From: Desulforamulus putei DSM 12395
GTDB taxonomy: Bacteria; Bacillota; Desulfotomaculia; Desulfotomaculales; Desulfotomaculaceae
NCBI RefSeq assembly: GCF_900129195.1
Contig: NZ_FQUY01000009.1
Span: 1 to 64,000, forward strand
Length of the DNA: 64,000 bases
Direction of reading: 5' to 3'
Position 1 is the first letter of the stretch. Each line of letters begins with the position of its first letter. A model generated the notes under the pieces. That model had not been told where the DNA came from, searched no databases, and saw only the letters and a list, made by a program, of their open reading frames with translations. Below, piece by piece: positions 28,219 to 36,514 of this stretch. Position numbers and translations under genes: made by a program.

Positions 28219-28923
28219 GTGGATTTTTGGTTGTATTTCTGGTCGGCTCTGGGTATCGGGGCTTTGCACGCGTTGGAGCCGGGCCACGGCAAGAGCATCA
28301 TGGGAGCCTATTTAATGATGTCCCGGGGAAGGTCAAGGGATGCCGTTCTGCTGGGCCTGACTTCGGCCGTTACGCACACATTGGTGATCGTGATGATGGC
28401 CGTCATGGCCCACTCGGCTGCAGCGCTGGCCATGTCCGGCGCTGTTTTGCCGCAGGACCGTATGGAAATCTGGCTGAAGCTGATTTCCGGTGTTATTATC
28501 GTACTGGTGGGGCTGCGCATGATGCTGCGAAAAAATGATGCCTGCAGCTGCGGCTGCGGGGGTTCCCGCCATCCACGCAAGTTCTCGGTCAAGAATGACA
28601 GCCCGCCCAAAGGCAATCTGTTGGATGTGCTGATGCTGGGATTTACCAACGGCCTGATGCCCTGCCCCAGCGCCCTGGCCGTGCTGCTGCTTTCTGTCAG
28701 CAGCGGGGCGATGCTGACCGGCCTCGCCCTAGTTGTTGCCTTTGGCATCGGCGGGGCCGTCGCCCTGGTGGCTGTGGGGCTGGTCTTCGTGAAGCTGTCC
28801 TCCTTTGCGGGAACGCTGCTAGAGCGCGGCCCTTGCCGCCTGCTGCCCCGGCTCAGCGGCTTGCTGATAACCGTCATCGGGGGACTCACTTCCTACAACG
28901 CTTTAACCAAAATGATGTCCTAA
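28219..28923 (+). CDS. NicO-family (RcnA-like) nickel/cobalt transporter
   Basis: A 234-residue membrane protein with about six helices. The signature H-A-L-E-P-G-H-G-K-S in helix 1-2 matches NicO/RcnA proteins. A cytosolic loop rich in metal ligands (D-A-C-S-C-G-C-G-G-S-R-H) lies near residue 112, and a second conserved helix has N-G-L-M-P-C-P-S-A. It could export nickel or cobalt, or be an accessory importer; direction is unknown. The GTG start follows AGGAGG. It is the only intact plus-strand gene in its neighbourhood and is flanked by repeats, so it may be a later insertion. Confidence 0.8.
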   Translation: MDFWLYFWSALGIGALHALEPGHGKSIMGAYLMMSRGRSRDAVLLGLTSAVTHTLVIVMMAVMAHSAAALAMSGAVLPQDRMEIWLKLISGVIIVLVGLRMMLRKNDACSCGCGGSRHPRKFSVKNDSPPKGNLLDVLMLGFTNGLMPCPSALAVLLLSVSSGAMLTGLALVVAFGIGGAVALVAVGLVFVKLSSFAGTLLERGPCRLLPRLSGLLITVIGGLTSYNALTKMMS

Positions 28924-28969
28924 TAAGGCGCCCGGTACCCAAGTTATTAACATAATTTGTATACCACGA

Positions 28970-29002
28970 CAAAATCCCCAGGGTTACCCCGGGGATTTTC
29001 TG
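28970..29002. terminator. Bidirectional terminator between nicO-type gene and prmC
   Basis: AAAATCCCC and GGGGATTTT form a strong stem with an A/T run on each side, between the converging plus-strand NicO gene and minus-strand prmC. Confidence 0.85.
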
Positions 29003-29043
29003 CTATGGCTGCTTCTACGCCCAGAATTACTCATTAATATGGA

Positions 29044-29901
29044 TCATTTCTTTTTCGCCGCCACCAGCCGCTGACGGCCGGCGAGGTCAAGCTTTATTTC
29101 TGAATGCCACCGGTCGGCAGGCAAAATCCTACGAGCTGGTTCGCCCTGTCCCGGGCCGATTTCCATCAGCAGCAGCCCGCCCGGCTGCAGGAAACGGCAG
29201 GCCCCGGGAATCAGGAGGCGGTAAAGGTCTAAACCGTCCAGGCCGCCGTCTAGGGCCAGGTGGGGTTCGAAGTCCTTGACGTCAGGCATGAGTCCGGGGA
29301 TGTCGCCGCTGGGGATGTAGGGAAGGTTCGCGGTTATTACGTCGATGCTTCCCTTCATTTCCGGAGGCATCGGTTCCAGCAGGTTTCCCTGCATGAAGTC
29401 TATCCGGCCCTCCACCCGGTGCAGCCGGGCGTTTTGTCTGGCTATTGCCAGGGCCTCAGCTGAGAGGTCTATGGCCAAGACCCGCAGCTCGGGAACCAGG
29501 CAGGCCAGGCTTATGGCGATGGCGCCGCTGCCCGTCCCCACATCCACGGCCAGAGGATTTTTCTTGTGGGTTTTTTTTAGGTATTCCAGGGCGGTTTCCA
29601 CCAGCAGTTCGGTGTCCGGGCGGGGTATTAGCACAGCGGGCGTAACCACAAAGTCCAGGCCCATAAATTCCTTAAACCCGGTTAAATAGGCCACCGGTTC
29701 CCCCCAGGCCCGTCTGTCCAGGAGACTCCTGTATTGCTGCTGCTGCTCGGCTGTAAGGTCTCGTTCCCCCTGCAGAAATAAACCTGTCCGATCCAGCCCC
29801 GTCACCTTGGACAACAGCACCTGGGCATCCAGGTTGGCGGACTGGATGTTATGTAAATTTAAAAATTCCCGTCCCATGATAAGGGCCTCTCGAATTTGCA
29901 T
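29044..29901 (-). CDS. prmC: Release-factor glutamine methyltransferase PrmC
   Basis: A 285-residue SAM-dependent methyltransferase that methylates the GGQ glutamine of release factors; the substrate gene prfA lies just upstream. Motif I is V-D-V-G-T-G-S-G-A-I-A. The usual N-P-P-Y substrate motif reads N-L-P-Y-I here. The start at ATG 29901 is preceded by GGTGAGG. Confidence 0.92.
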   Translation of the reverse strand: MQIREALIMGREFLNLHNIQSANLDAQVLLSKVTGLDRTGLFLQGERDLTAEQQQQYRSLLDRRAWGEPVAYLTGFKEFMGLDFVVTPAVLIPRPDTELLVETALEYLKKTHKKNPLAVDVGTGSGAIAISLACLVPELRVLAIDLSAEALAIARQNARLHRVEGRIDFMQGNLLEPMPPEMKGSIDVITANLPYIPSGDIPGLMPDVKDFEPHLALDGGLDGLDLYRLLIPGACRFLQPGGLLLMEIGPGQGEPARRILPADRWHSEIKLDLAGRQRLVAAKKK

Positions 29902-29918
29902 GGTAAACCTCACCTTAC

Positions 29919-29967
29919 GGGGGTCAGACCCCTTTTGGAAAAAAATCCCAAAAGGGGTCTGACCCCC
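29919..29967. repeat. Perfect 20-base inverted repeat between prfA and prmC
   Basis: GGGGGTCAGACCCCTTTTGG at 29919-29938 is matched by its exact reverse complement at 29948-29967 across 9 bases. The first half is itself palindromic (GGGGTCAGACCCC). It lies in the 71-base gap between prfA and prmC. Confidence 0.93.
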
Positions 29968-29972
29968 CGATG

Positions 29973-31046
29973 TTAGTCGGTTTGCTCGGCTTTGAGGCGT
30001 TCGGCCTGGTCGGTGGTGATGAGGGCTTCGATGATTTCGTCCAAATCGCCCTGCAGCACGCTTTCCAGGCGGTGTACCGTGAGGCCGATGCGGTGGTCGG
30101 TGACGCGGTTTTGGGGGAAGTTATAGGTGCGGATGCGCTCGCTGCGGTCACCGCTGCCCACCATGGACTTCCGCGCGCCGGCGATGGCCTTTTGCTGTTC
30201 CTCCTGGGCTTTATCCAGCAGGCGGGCCCTCAATACGCGCATGGCCTTCTCTTTATTCTTATGCTGGGATTTTTCATCCTGGCAGGACACCACTGTGCCG
30301 GTGGGGATGTGGGTAATCCGCACCGCGGACTGGGTGGTGTTTACGCACTGGCCGCCGGGGCCGCTGGCACAAAACAGGTCGATGCGGAGGTCATTGGGAT
30401 TGATTTCAATATCAACCTCTTCCGCTTCCGGCAAAACTGCCACGGTGGCGGCAGAGGTGTGGATGCGGCCGCCGCTTTCGGTGGCGGGCACCCGCTGCAC
30501 CCGGTGCACACCGCTCTCGAATTTCAGGGTGCTGTAGGCGCCCTTCCCCTCGATGACAAAGGTGACTTCCTTGAAGCCTCCCAGGTCGGTCTCGTTGGCG
30601 TCGAGAATTTCGGTGCGCCAGCCCTTCTTTTCGGCGTAGCGGGAATACATTCTGAACAGGTCGCCGGCAAACAAAGCGGCCTCTTCGCCGCCGGTACCGC
30701 CGCGGATCTCCATAATTACGTTTTTCTCATCGTTGGGGTCCTTGGGCAGCAGCAAAATTTTGAGTTTCTTCTCCAGCTCTTCGATTTTGCCTTCCAGTTC
30801 TTCAATTTCTAATTCTACCATTTCCCGAAAGTCCGGCTCCAGCTTCTCTTCCAGCATTTGCTTGTTTTCCTGGAGATCGTTGCGGGCTTTTTTGTACTGG
30901 CGGAAAACATCCACTACTTCCCCCAGGTCCGAGTGGGCTTTTACCAGTTGCTGCCACCTGGCCCGGTCGGCCATGACTTCCGGATCGCTGATTTGGTTTT
31001 CCAGTTGTACGTATTTATCCTCCAGCGCCTGGAGTTTAGCGAACAT
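29973..31046 (-). CDS. prfA: Peptide chain release factor 1
   Basis: A 357-residue factor recognising UAA and UAG. It has the class I GGQ motif in [10 protein letters not shown] and the RF1 codon-reading P-A-T motif ([13 protein letters not shown]). The ATG at 31046 ([16 protein letters not shown]) is chosen over upstream in-frame codons that overlap the preceding gene; GGAAGGTG is upstream. It overlaps the DUF1385 gene end by about 11 bases. Confidence 0.97.
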   Translation of the reverse strand: MFAKLQALEDKYVQLENQISDPEVMADRARWQQLVKAHSDLGEVVDVFRQYKKARNDLQENKQMLEEKLEPDFREMVELEIEELEGKIEELEKKLKILLLPKDPNDEKNVIMEIRGGTGGEEAALFAGDLFRMYSRYAEKKGWRTEILDANETDLGGFKEVTFVIEGKGAYSTLKFESGVHRVQRVPATESGGRIHTSAATVAVLPEAEEVDIEINPNDLRIDLFCASGPGGQCVNTTQSAVRITHIPTGTVVSCQDEKSQHKNKEKAMRVLRARLLDKAQEEQQKAIAGARKSMVGSGDRSERIRTYNFPQNRVTDHRIGLTVHRLESVLQGDLDEIIEALITTDQAERLKAEQTD

Positions 31047-31914
31047 TGATGTCACCTTCCTTACGGACTGCATTAAAGGCTTTAATGGCCACTTCTACTT
31101 GGCTGTCATCGGGTTCTCTGGTGGTCAGCTTTTGCAGCCAGAGGCCCGGGGCGATAAAGATGCGGCAGAGGCCCCTGTCCTGGTACTTCCCCGACAGCTT
31201 GAGAAGTTCATAGGCTACCCCGGCCACCACCGGGAGCAGCAGGATGCGAAAGAAAATTTGACCGAACAACCCCGAAGCGGTGACTCCGGAGAAAATAACC
31301 ACCTTGATAAGGATAACAATGAGCAGGAAGCTGGTGCCGCAGCGGGGGTGCAGGGTGGAAAATTTCTGTACTTCCTCCACGGTCAGCTCTTTGCCTGCTT
31401 CATAGGCGTTAATAACCTTGTGTTCCGCACCGTGATACATGAATACCCGTTGAATATCCTTCATCCGGGAGACCCCTGCCACGTACCCGAGAAAGACGAC
31501 CAGTCGAATGGCCCCCTCCACAAGGTTGCGGACGAAGTTGTCCTGGATGGCAGAAGCCGTATAGTATGTCAACGTGGTGGGAATCACGATAAACAGCACG
31601 ATGGCCAAACCCAGAGAAACGGCAATGGTTAAAAACATTTCCCACTTGCTCAGTTTTTCCTCTTCCTCTTCCCCCATGGCCTGCTCGGCCGAAAAGGCCA
31701 AGGCTTCAATCCCCATGATGAGGGATTCAAACAACATGACCACGCCGCGAATAAAGGGAAGCTTGAGAAATGTGAGCCTCCGGGTAATGGAACCCACGGG
31801 CTTTTCGTTAATAATGATGGTTTCATCAGGCCGGCGCACCGCAATGGCCCGGCTGTCTGGTCCCCGCATCATGACGCCTTCGATGACCGCCTGGCCTCCG
31901 TATTGAAAAGACAT
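31036..31914 (-). CDS. DUF1385 (YqhQ-like) membrane protein
   Basis: A 292-residue protein starting [20 protein letters not shown], the conserved DUF1385 signature [13 protein letters not shown]. It has four to five transmembrane helices and a [13 protein letters not shown] motif that looks like a metal or active site. The function is unknown. In Firmicutes it is often next to prfA and rpmE, as here. Confidence 0.88.
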   Translation of the reverse strand: MSFQYGGQAVIEGVMMRGPDSRAIAVRRPDETIIINEKPVGSITRRLTFLKLPFIRGVVMLFESLIMGIEALAFSAEQAMGEEEEEKLSKWEMFLTIAVSLGLAIVLFIVIPTTLTYYTASAIQDNFVRNLVEGAIRLVVFLGYVAGVSRMKDIQRVFMYHGAEHKVINAYEAGKELTVEEVQKFSTLHPRCGTSFLLIVILIKVVIFSGVTASGLFGQIFFRILLLPVVAGVAYELLKLSGKYQDRGLCRIFIAPGLWLQKLTTREPDDSQVEVAIKAFNAVRKEGDINVR

Positions 31915-31975
31915 GTATTTTACCTCCGACTGGGCGGCTTTTTTCCCAATATTCCTTAAAGGTTTCCAATAAGGA

Positions 31976-32002
31976 AAAAGCAGAGCCACCGCTCTGCTAA
32001 CT
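31976..32002 (-). terminator. Rho-independent terminator of rpmE
   Basis: AGCAGAGC pairs with GCTCTGCT around GGTG, followed on the minus strand by TTTTCC, immediately after the rpmE stop. Confidence 0.85.
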
Positions 32003-32005
32003 AAG

Positions 32006-32206
32006 CTATTTCAAGCCGTATTTCTTACGGAACTTCTCGGCCCGGCCACCGACTTCAATTTGACGCTGGGCCCCGGTGAAGAAGGGATGGCAGTTGGAGC
32101 AAATTTCAACTTTGATCTCCTTCTTGGTGGAACCGGTTTTAAAGGTGTTTCCACATACACACTTAACTTCTACTTCATTATAATTGGGATGAATTTTTTC
32201 TTTCAC
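32006..32206 (-). CDS. rpmE: Ribosomal protein L31, zinc-binding type
   Basis: A 66-residue 50S protein. The four cysteines Cys16, Cys18, Cys36 and Cys39 (V-K-C-V-C-G and I-C-S-N-C-H-P-F-F) identify the C+ type that carries zinc, as opposed to the cysteine-free type made in zinc shortage. An extended -10 promoter lies upstream. Confidence 0.97.
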   Translation of the reverse strand: MKEKIHPNYNEVEVKCVCGNTFKTGSTKKEIKVEICSNCHPFFTGAQRQIEVGGRAEKFRKKYGLK

Positions 32207-32276
32207 TTACACTCACCTTCTTTCTCCAGCAAATGCAAATGCCTGCGGCATTAACTACTTATAAACACACGACGAT

Positions 32277-32305
32277 ATTATAGCATAGAAAAAAACAGCA
32301 GACAA
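32277..32305 (-). promoter_or_regulatory. Sigma-A promoter of rpmE
   Basis: The minus strand reads TTGTCT, 17 bases, TATAAT, with a TGC extension before the -10 box. It lies about 70 bases upstream of the rpmE ATG, and the leader contains a small ATGCC-GGCAT hairpin. Confidence 0.8.
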
Positions 32306-32317
32306 GAGCGGGTTTTG

Positions 32318-32402
32318 GGCTTTGGGGTATTTCTTTGGGGAGAGTGCTTTGGGCCTTTGGTGGCTAATGGCCAATGGCCAGACCCCTAAGGAATACCTCT
32401 TA
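32318..32402. repeat. Inverted repeat element GGGGTATTTCTTTGGGG ... CCCCTAAGGAATACC
   Basis: Left end GGGGTATTTCTTTGGGG, centre GGCTAATGGCCAATGGCC, right end GACCCCTAAGGAATACC. The overall plan matches the elements at 37186-37296 and 41447-41787. Confidence 0.8.
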
Positions 32403-32466
32403 GTCTAATATTTTTTTAAAATTATAATTTCCAAAAAAAGGTATTTTGCAAACATTGGCGTATAAT

Positions 32467-32499
32467 AATCTTAGATACCATAAAATGGTATCTAAGATA
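32467..32499. repeat. Perfect 14-base hairpin ATCTTAGATACCAT
   Basis: ATCTTAGATACCAT is followed by AAA and its exact reverse complement. It lies directly after a TATAAT word on the plus strand. It could be an operator or an RNA hairpin at the start of the plus-strand transcript reading through 32656-33300. Confidence 0.7.
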
Positions 32500-32655
32500 A
32501 TTCCTGCCTATCGAAGCCTTGCGGGTTGCGGGGATGGGACATACCCCCGCCGGGAGCAGGTAGCTCCACCACCGGCTCTATTGTTTTGCAGGAATTCTAC
32601 AATTAAATATGGATGGTCCTTTAACAGAACCTGCATGTTGAGGGAGGCGATTTGG

Positions 32656-32916
32656 ATGTGTTCAGTGAAATACTCCCCTGAGCCCATCAGGACCATGATA
32701 GCCTGGCCATCAGGCCCGCCCGGCAGACTGTTCAAAGAAGAAGGGGTACAACCACCGCCTGAGAATGCAGGACCACCGGGAAGAACGTCGGTCCCCGCAC
32801 GGGTTGGTGGAAAGTCAGGGGACCCGGACAACCCCAGGCCACCAACCCGGGAAGAATTTATAAAACTATTGAAAGGATGTGATACCCCGGGTGGTAACAA
32901 TTACCACCTGTCTTGA
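32656..32916 (+). CDS. Orphan proline/glycine-rich small protein (hypothetical)
   Basis: The ATG is preceded by GGGAGG at good spacing and opens an 86-residue frame, MCSVKYSPEPIRTMIAWPSG, continuing with P-P-P-E-N-A-G-P-P-G-R and ending G-G-N-N-Y-H-L-S. The N-terminal third is ordinary; the rest is Pro/Gly/Arg-rich and probably disordered, apart from a short helix (R-E-E-F-I-K-L-L-K-G). I recognise no family. The last codons contain a hairpin (GGTGGTAA / TTACCACC). A plus-strand terminator at 33276-33308 supports transcription on this strand. Confidence 0.35.
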   Translation: MCSVKYSPEPIRTMIAWPSGPPGRLFKEEGVQPPPENAGPPGRTSVPARVGGKSGDPDNPRPPTREEFIKLLKGCDTPGGNNYHLS

Positions 32917-33049
32917 AAAATTTTTCATTTACCTTTGAATGGTATAAATGCCGGCATTTACGACAAGCCTCTGATCTGATTAAACTTTTCCCTTCCTTTT
33001 TCTGATCATTTTTTTCTTGAACTTCCAAAGCCATTAACGGTACTGCATA

Positions 33050-33235
33050 GCCCAAGTAGCCAAGTCGCGGGAACCATGCAGGTCCGGTTGAATTTTAAGA
33101 AGAAGAGACGCCCCCAACCCTGCATACACATAAGGCAAAGGCCTTTTCCCTAGTTCTCCGGCGCATGAAGCGGGCCGCTTTCCGGAGAGCGGCCCCACAG
33201 CGAAGATATGAAACAGCAATAAAGATGATGGGAAA
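33050..33235 (-). ncRNA. Candidate structured RNA (possibly HEARO/omega-RNA-like)
   Basis: No convincing gene covers this stretch, yet it is dense in pairing. GGGCCGCT (33172-33179) pairs with AGCGGCCC (33188-33195). The loop of that stem (33182-33188, CCGGAGA) is complementary to TCTCCGG at 33155-33161, forming a potential pseudoknot. ATGCAGG (33076-33082) plus GGTTG pairs with CAAC-CCTGCAT (33115-33125). This architecture and the compact size suggest a conserved ncRNA. The strand is uncertain: the plus-strand terminator at 33276-33308 favours plus, my family guess favours minus. No nuclease gene is adjacent. Confidence 0.3.
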
Positions 33236-33275
33236 ATCAGGGACGGCGTTACGGAAAATTTCATAGGGCAATCAA

Positions 33276-33308
33276 TTACCCCTATCCAACGGATAGGGGT
33301 TTTTTTTA
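33276..33308 (+). terminator. Strong plus-strand rho-independent terminator
   Basis: ACCCCTATCC pairs with GGATAGGGGT around a three-base loop and runs into TTTTTTT on the plus strand. The minus-strand gene ending at 33306 has no T run after the hairpin. The terminator therefore serves a plus-strand transcript ending here, although no known plus-strand gene is nearby. Confidence 0.8.
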
Positions 33309-34232
33309 GACAAAGAGTCTTTCTTTCAGGAACATCAGGGGGTCCAGGGGAACTCCCTGCCGCAGAATTTCCATATGCAGGTGAGGTCCTGTGGACCGGC
33401 CGGTATTCCCCACTGCGGCAATGGGCTGGTTTCTATCCACCTGTTGGCCTTCCCGAACCAGCAGTTTTGAGCAGTGGGCATACAGGGAGCGGATGCCGTT
33501 GCCATGATCCAGGATGACGGTGAGGCCATAGGTTCCCCTGGGAGCGGACCAGACAACCCGCCCCTTCTCCGGGGCCACAATGGTGGCCCCCTCAACAGCC
33601 CCGATGTCCACCCCTTCATGGGGTCGGTCTCCCCGGATGCCAAAGAGAGAGGTCACCTCGCCGGCCACCGGCCAGGCCCAGCCGCCGATTTGAATTTTGC
33701 CGGTTTGTCCAGCAGAGGCGGCTGTCGCCGGTTCGGCCGCTTCTACGGGGATGGTAAGCCTGAGCCCGATCCTGATCAGGTCAGGATTTGTAATATCATT
33801 GGCCTTCATTAGTTCTTGCAGGGAAATGCCATACTGACCGGCGATATGGGAAAGGGTTTCCCCGCCGGCCACCAGGTGGTAACAAACCTCTCTACCGGGA
33901 ATGGTGAGGGTGCGGCCCACCGCAAGCACATCTTCCTGACTTAACCGGTTGACAGCGGCCAGCTCGCCCACGGAAATACCGGACCGTTCGGCAATACTCC
34001 ATAATGTGTCGCCGGGACGCACCCGGTATTCCATCTGTACGCCGGAGCCCCTGGCCGGTTGTTCCGGGTGTTTTATCACTGCCGCTTTCCGGGCAATGGG
34101 CGGGGTATAGTCTCCCTCCGACATCACTTCATCCAGACCGGCGCTGGCAGGCCAGGCGCCCAGGGCCGTGCCGGCAATGACAGCGGCCATGATAACCGCC
34201 AGAAAACGTTTTTTATTTATGGAAATTCTCAT
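33306..34232 (-). CDS. Secreted M23 peptidoglycan endopeptidase with two LysM domains
   Basis: A 308-residue wall enzyme with signal peptide (about 1-31), two LysM modules (Y-R-V-R-P-G-D-T-L-W-S-I-A about residue 69, and H-L-V-A-G-G-E-T-L-S-H-I-A about residue 119), and a C-terminal M23 domain. The zinc and catalytic motifs are intact: H-E-G-V-D-I-G and H-L-H-M-E. In contrast to SpoIIQ in this window, it should be active, cutting peptide cross-links. It may act in vegetative growth or sporulation. It lies downstream of rho. Confidence 0.9.
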   Translation of the reverse strand: MRISINKKRFLAVIMAAVIAGTALGAWPASAGLDEVMSEGDYTPPIARKAAVIKHPEQPARGSGVQMEYRVRPGDTLWSIAERSGISVGELAAVNRLSQEDVLAVGRTLTIPGREVCYHLVAGGETLSHIAGQYGISLQELMKANDITNPDLIRIGLRLTIPVEAAEPATAASAGQTGKIQIGGWAWPVAGEVTSLFGIRGDRPHEGVDIGAVEGATIVAPEKGRVVWSAPRGTYGLTVILDHGNGIRSLYAHCSKLLVREGQQVDRNQPIAAVGNTGRSTGPHLHMEILRQGVPLDPLMFLKERLFV

Positions 34233-34333
34233 AAAAAATCACCTCGAAATAAGCAAACTGTTAGTAGTTTATCCGAGGTGACGGAAAAATATACATGAAT
34301 TAGCTATTGGCCATTGGTCGTTGGCCAATACTT

Positions 34334-35704
34334 TTATACCCTCGTTTGTTCCTCTGCATTTTTTCGCCTGTATGGCCGTTTCTGCGGCGGTGCAGCTTCC
34401 GGTTCAGTCAGCTCGGCGGTTGCCGGCTGGACCCTGGCCCTGGGCTTAAAGTCGCCCAGTATTTCCAGGTTGGCTTTGGTATTTCTCATGCGCTCCAAAA
34501 GATTCTCCAGGGCTTCAATGGATGTCATGCCGGCAATGGCTTTACGCAGGCTCCAGACGTATTCCAGTTCCTCTTTCGATAAAAGCAAGTCCTCCCGCCG
34601 GGTGCCGGAGCGCTGGATATCAATGGCAGGGAACAGCCTGCGGTCCGCCAGCTTGCGGTCCAGAATCAGCTCCATATTGCCGGTGCCTTTAAATTCTTCG
34701 AAAATCACATCATCCATTCTGCTGCCGGTCTCAACCAGAGCGGTGGCGAGGATGGTAAGACTGCCCCCTTCTTCCACGTTACGGGCGGCGCCGAAGAAAC
34801 GCTTGGGCTTATGCAGGGCCGCCGGGTCCACACCCCCTGACAGAGTCCTGCCGCTGGGGGGAATAATCAGGTTGTGGGCCCTGGCCAGACGGGTGATGCT
34901 GTCTAACAAAATCACCACATGGCGGCCGCTTTCAACCAGTCTTTTGGCCCGCTCTAACACCATGTCGGAAGCCTTCACATGGTTTTCCGGCGGCTCATCA
35001 AAGGTTGAGCTGATGACCTCGGCCTTTACCGACCGTTCAATGTCGGTAACTTCTTCGGGCCTCTCATCAATTAACAGGATAAATAATTCGATTTCCGGGT
35101 GATTGACGGTGATGCTGTTGGCAATTTCTTTGATCAGAATGGTTTTGCCTGCTTTGGGTGGGGCAACAATCAGACCTCTTTGCCCTTTGCCGATGGGCGC
35201 AATGAGGTCAATGACGCGGGCTGAAATCCTTTCGGGGCCGGTTTCCAGCCGGATGCGTTCCTGGGGGTAAAGGGGTGTGAGGCCGGCGAAGTGCATCCGT
35301 TCCGCTGCCAGTTCGGGTCTGCCGCCGTTAACCTGTTCTACCCGTAAGAGTCCGTAGTATCGCTCGTTATCCTTTGGCTTTCTGACCTGACCGTACACCA
35401 GATCGCCGGTCCGCAAGTCAAACCTGCGTATTTGGGACACCGAAACATAGATGTCGTCGTTGCTGGGCACATAGGTAGAAGGCCTTAAAAAACCGTAGCC
35501 GTCGGGCAAAATCTCCAGAACCCCGCCGGCATAGGATACGCCGCTTTGTTTTGACTGCAGTTTGGAGATCTCAAAAACCAGTTCTTTCTTTCTTAATTTA
35601 TAATAGCCGGGAATTTCAAGCTCGCGGGCGATGCCATACAATTCCCGCATGGTCTTTGCTTCTAATTCAGCCTGTATGTTAACAGGCACATCGTTCTCAG
35701 GCAA
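34334..35704 (-). CDS. rho: Transcription termination factor Rho
   Basis: The 456-residue hexameric RNA helicase. It has an N-terminal Rho-N SAP-like domain, an OSB/cold-shock RNA-binding domain (G-Y-G-F-L-R and Y-V-S-V-S-Q-I), the Walker A P-P-K-A-G-K-T and the Q-loop region. I put the start at a TTG (protein [11 protein letters not shown]) because GGTGGAG precedes it; a farther upstream TTG at 35761 has no ribosome-binding site. Neighbours rpmE, fsa and fba match B. subtilis. Confidence 0.94.
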   Translation of the reverse strand: MPENDVPVNIQAELEAKTMRELYGIARELEIPGYYKLRKKELVFEISKLQSKQSGVSYAGGVLEILPDGYGFLRPSTYVPSNDDIYVSVSQIRRFDLRTGDLVYGQVRKPKDNERYYGLLRVEQVNGGRPELAAERMHFAGLTPLYPQERIRLETGPERISARVIDLIAPIGKGQRGLIVAPPKAGKTILIKEIANSITVNHPEIELFILLIDERPEEVTDIERSVKAEVISSTFDEPPENHVKASDMVLERAKRLVESGRHVVILLDSITRLARAHNLIIPPSGRTLSGGVDPAALHKPKRFFGAARNVEEGGSLTILATALVETGSRMDDVIFEEFKGTGNMELILDRKLADRRLFPAIDIQRSGTRREDLLLSKEELEYVWSLRKAIAGMTSIEALENLLERMRNTKANLEILGDFKPRARVQPATAELTEPEAAPPQKRPYRRKNAEEQTRV

Positions 35705-35767
35705 GTACACTCCACCTTTAATTCTGTATTTATTTTTTATGAACTTTATATCCAGGGCCAAATGGTT

Positions 35768-36277
35768 TTATTCACAGCAGCGGCTGCCCTCAGGTTTTTT
35801 TTTAATGGCCCTTTGACGGGCCTCTAAGAATTTAACGGCAATGAAGTAGACTAAAAGGCCGGCCCAGAGGGCGTTGGTGACACTGCCAACCAAAAAGGGA
35901 AAACCCAGAGCTTTGATTTTTAAAAGGGCTTTGGTAAGGATGGGAACGCCGTGCGCAAGTTCATCGGTAATGGGCGAAGGGGCCGTACCAACCAGGAGTT
36001 TGCCTACAAAGATATTCAAGGTGAAAAACAGAGGAACAACAGGTTTAAACAGACAAACCGTAAGGGTGGCCGCCACCGCATGCACCCGCACCAGTTTTGC
36101 CACCAGAAAGGAAAGGGGGATGCTGATAAAAGGAACAGGCAAAAAGTCAAAGGCAATGCCGAGGGCAATTCCCTGTGCCACCTTCTGAGGCGCTTCCGGG
36201 AGGTTTAAGAGCCGGTGGTACGAGTCCATGCAGGCGTCCTTGCATTTGTTGAAAAGCTTACTGATGATATTTGCCAC
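35768..36277 (-). CDS. DUF2062 family membrane protein
   Basis: A 169-residue protein with three to four hydrophobic helices and the DUF2062 core (A-Q-G-I-A-L-G-I-A-F-D-F-L-P-V-P-F). Function unknown; relatives are common in Gram-negative bacteria and clostridia. It is probably co-transcribed with rho. A sigma-A promoter and an attenuator-like hairpin lie upstream. Confidence 0.78.
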   Translation of the reverse strand: MANIISKLFNKCKDACMDSYHRLLNLPEAPQKVAQGIALGIAFDFLPVPFISIPLSFLVAKLVRVHAVAATLTVCLFKPVVPLFFTLNIFVGKLLVGTAPSPITDELAHGVPILTKALLKIKALGFPFLVGSVTNALWAGLLVYFIAVKFLEARQRAIKKKPEGSRCCE

Positions 36278-36300
36278 CTCAAAAATCCTCCTAAAAAGTC

Positions 36301-36345
36301 AGAAAAAGCCTGGCGTGGCTGTGCCCCTGGGGTACGCCAAGCTTT
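36301..36345 (-). terminator. Terminator-like hairpin in the DUF2062-rho leader
   Basis: On the minus strand AGCTTGGCGT pairs with ACGCCAGGCT and is followed by TTTTTCTGACTTTTT, only about 25-60 bases upstream of the DUF2062 start and downstream of the promoter at 36434-36462. It may therefore attenuate the rho operon. Confidence 0.7.
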
Positions 36346-36433
36346 TATGCACAGAAGCCTTAGCTTTTCTTATGCTTCTTTGAGTGAGACAACCCTTTTA
36401 CGGGTCAGGCGAACTGTGTGATGCGCCATTTTC

Positions 36434-36462
36434 AGTATAGCGCAGGGAGGAGGATTGGTCAA
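36434..36462 (-). promoter_or_regulatory. Sigma-A promoter of the DUF2062-rho operon
   Basis: TTGACC, 17 bases, TATACT on the minus strand. The predicted transcript start lies near 36427, giving a leader of about 150 bases that contains the hairpin at 36301-36345. Confidence 0.78.
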
Positions 36463-36514
36463 CTGTTTGGCTTTGGGCTTGCCCAGACTGGACCCATGAG
36501 CCCCACCCCTAAGT

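Noticed and set aside
32508-32900. A 130-codon minus-strand frame in the orphan island
   Set aside because: It has no ribosome-binding site and overlaps the plus-strand frame that has one; its composition follows the complementary Pro/Gly bias.
33034-33264. A 76-codon minus-strand frame over the structured-RNA candidate
   Set aside because: No ribosome-binding site is visible and the sequence is dominated by RNA-like pairing, so translation is less likely than a structured RNA.
36370-36429. A 19-codon leader peptide (M-A-H-H-T-V-R-L) before DUF2062-rho
   Set aside because: The ATG would lie at the predicted transcript start with no ribosome-binding site and shows no codon run suggesting attenuation.
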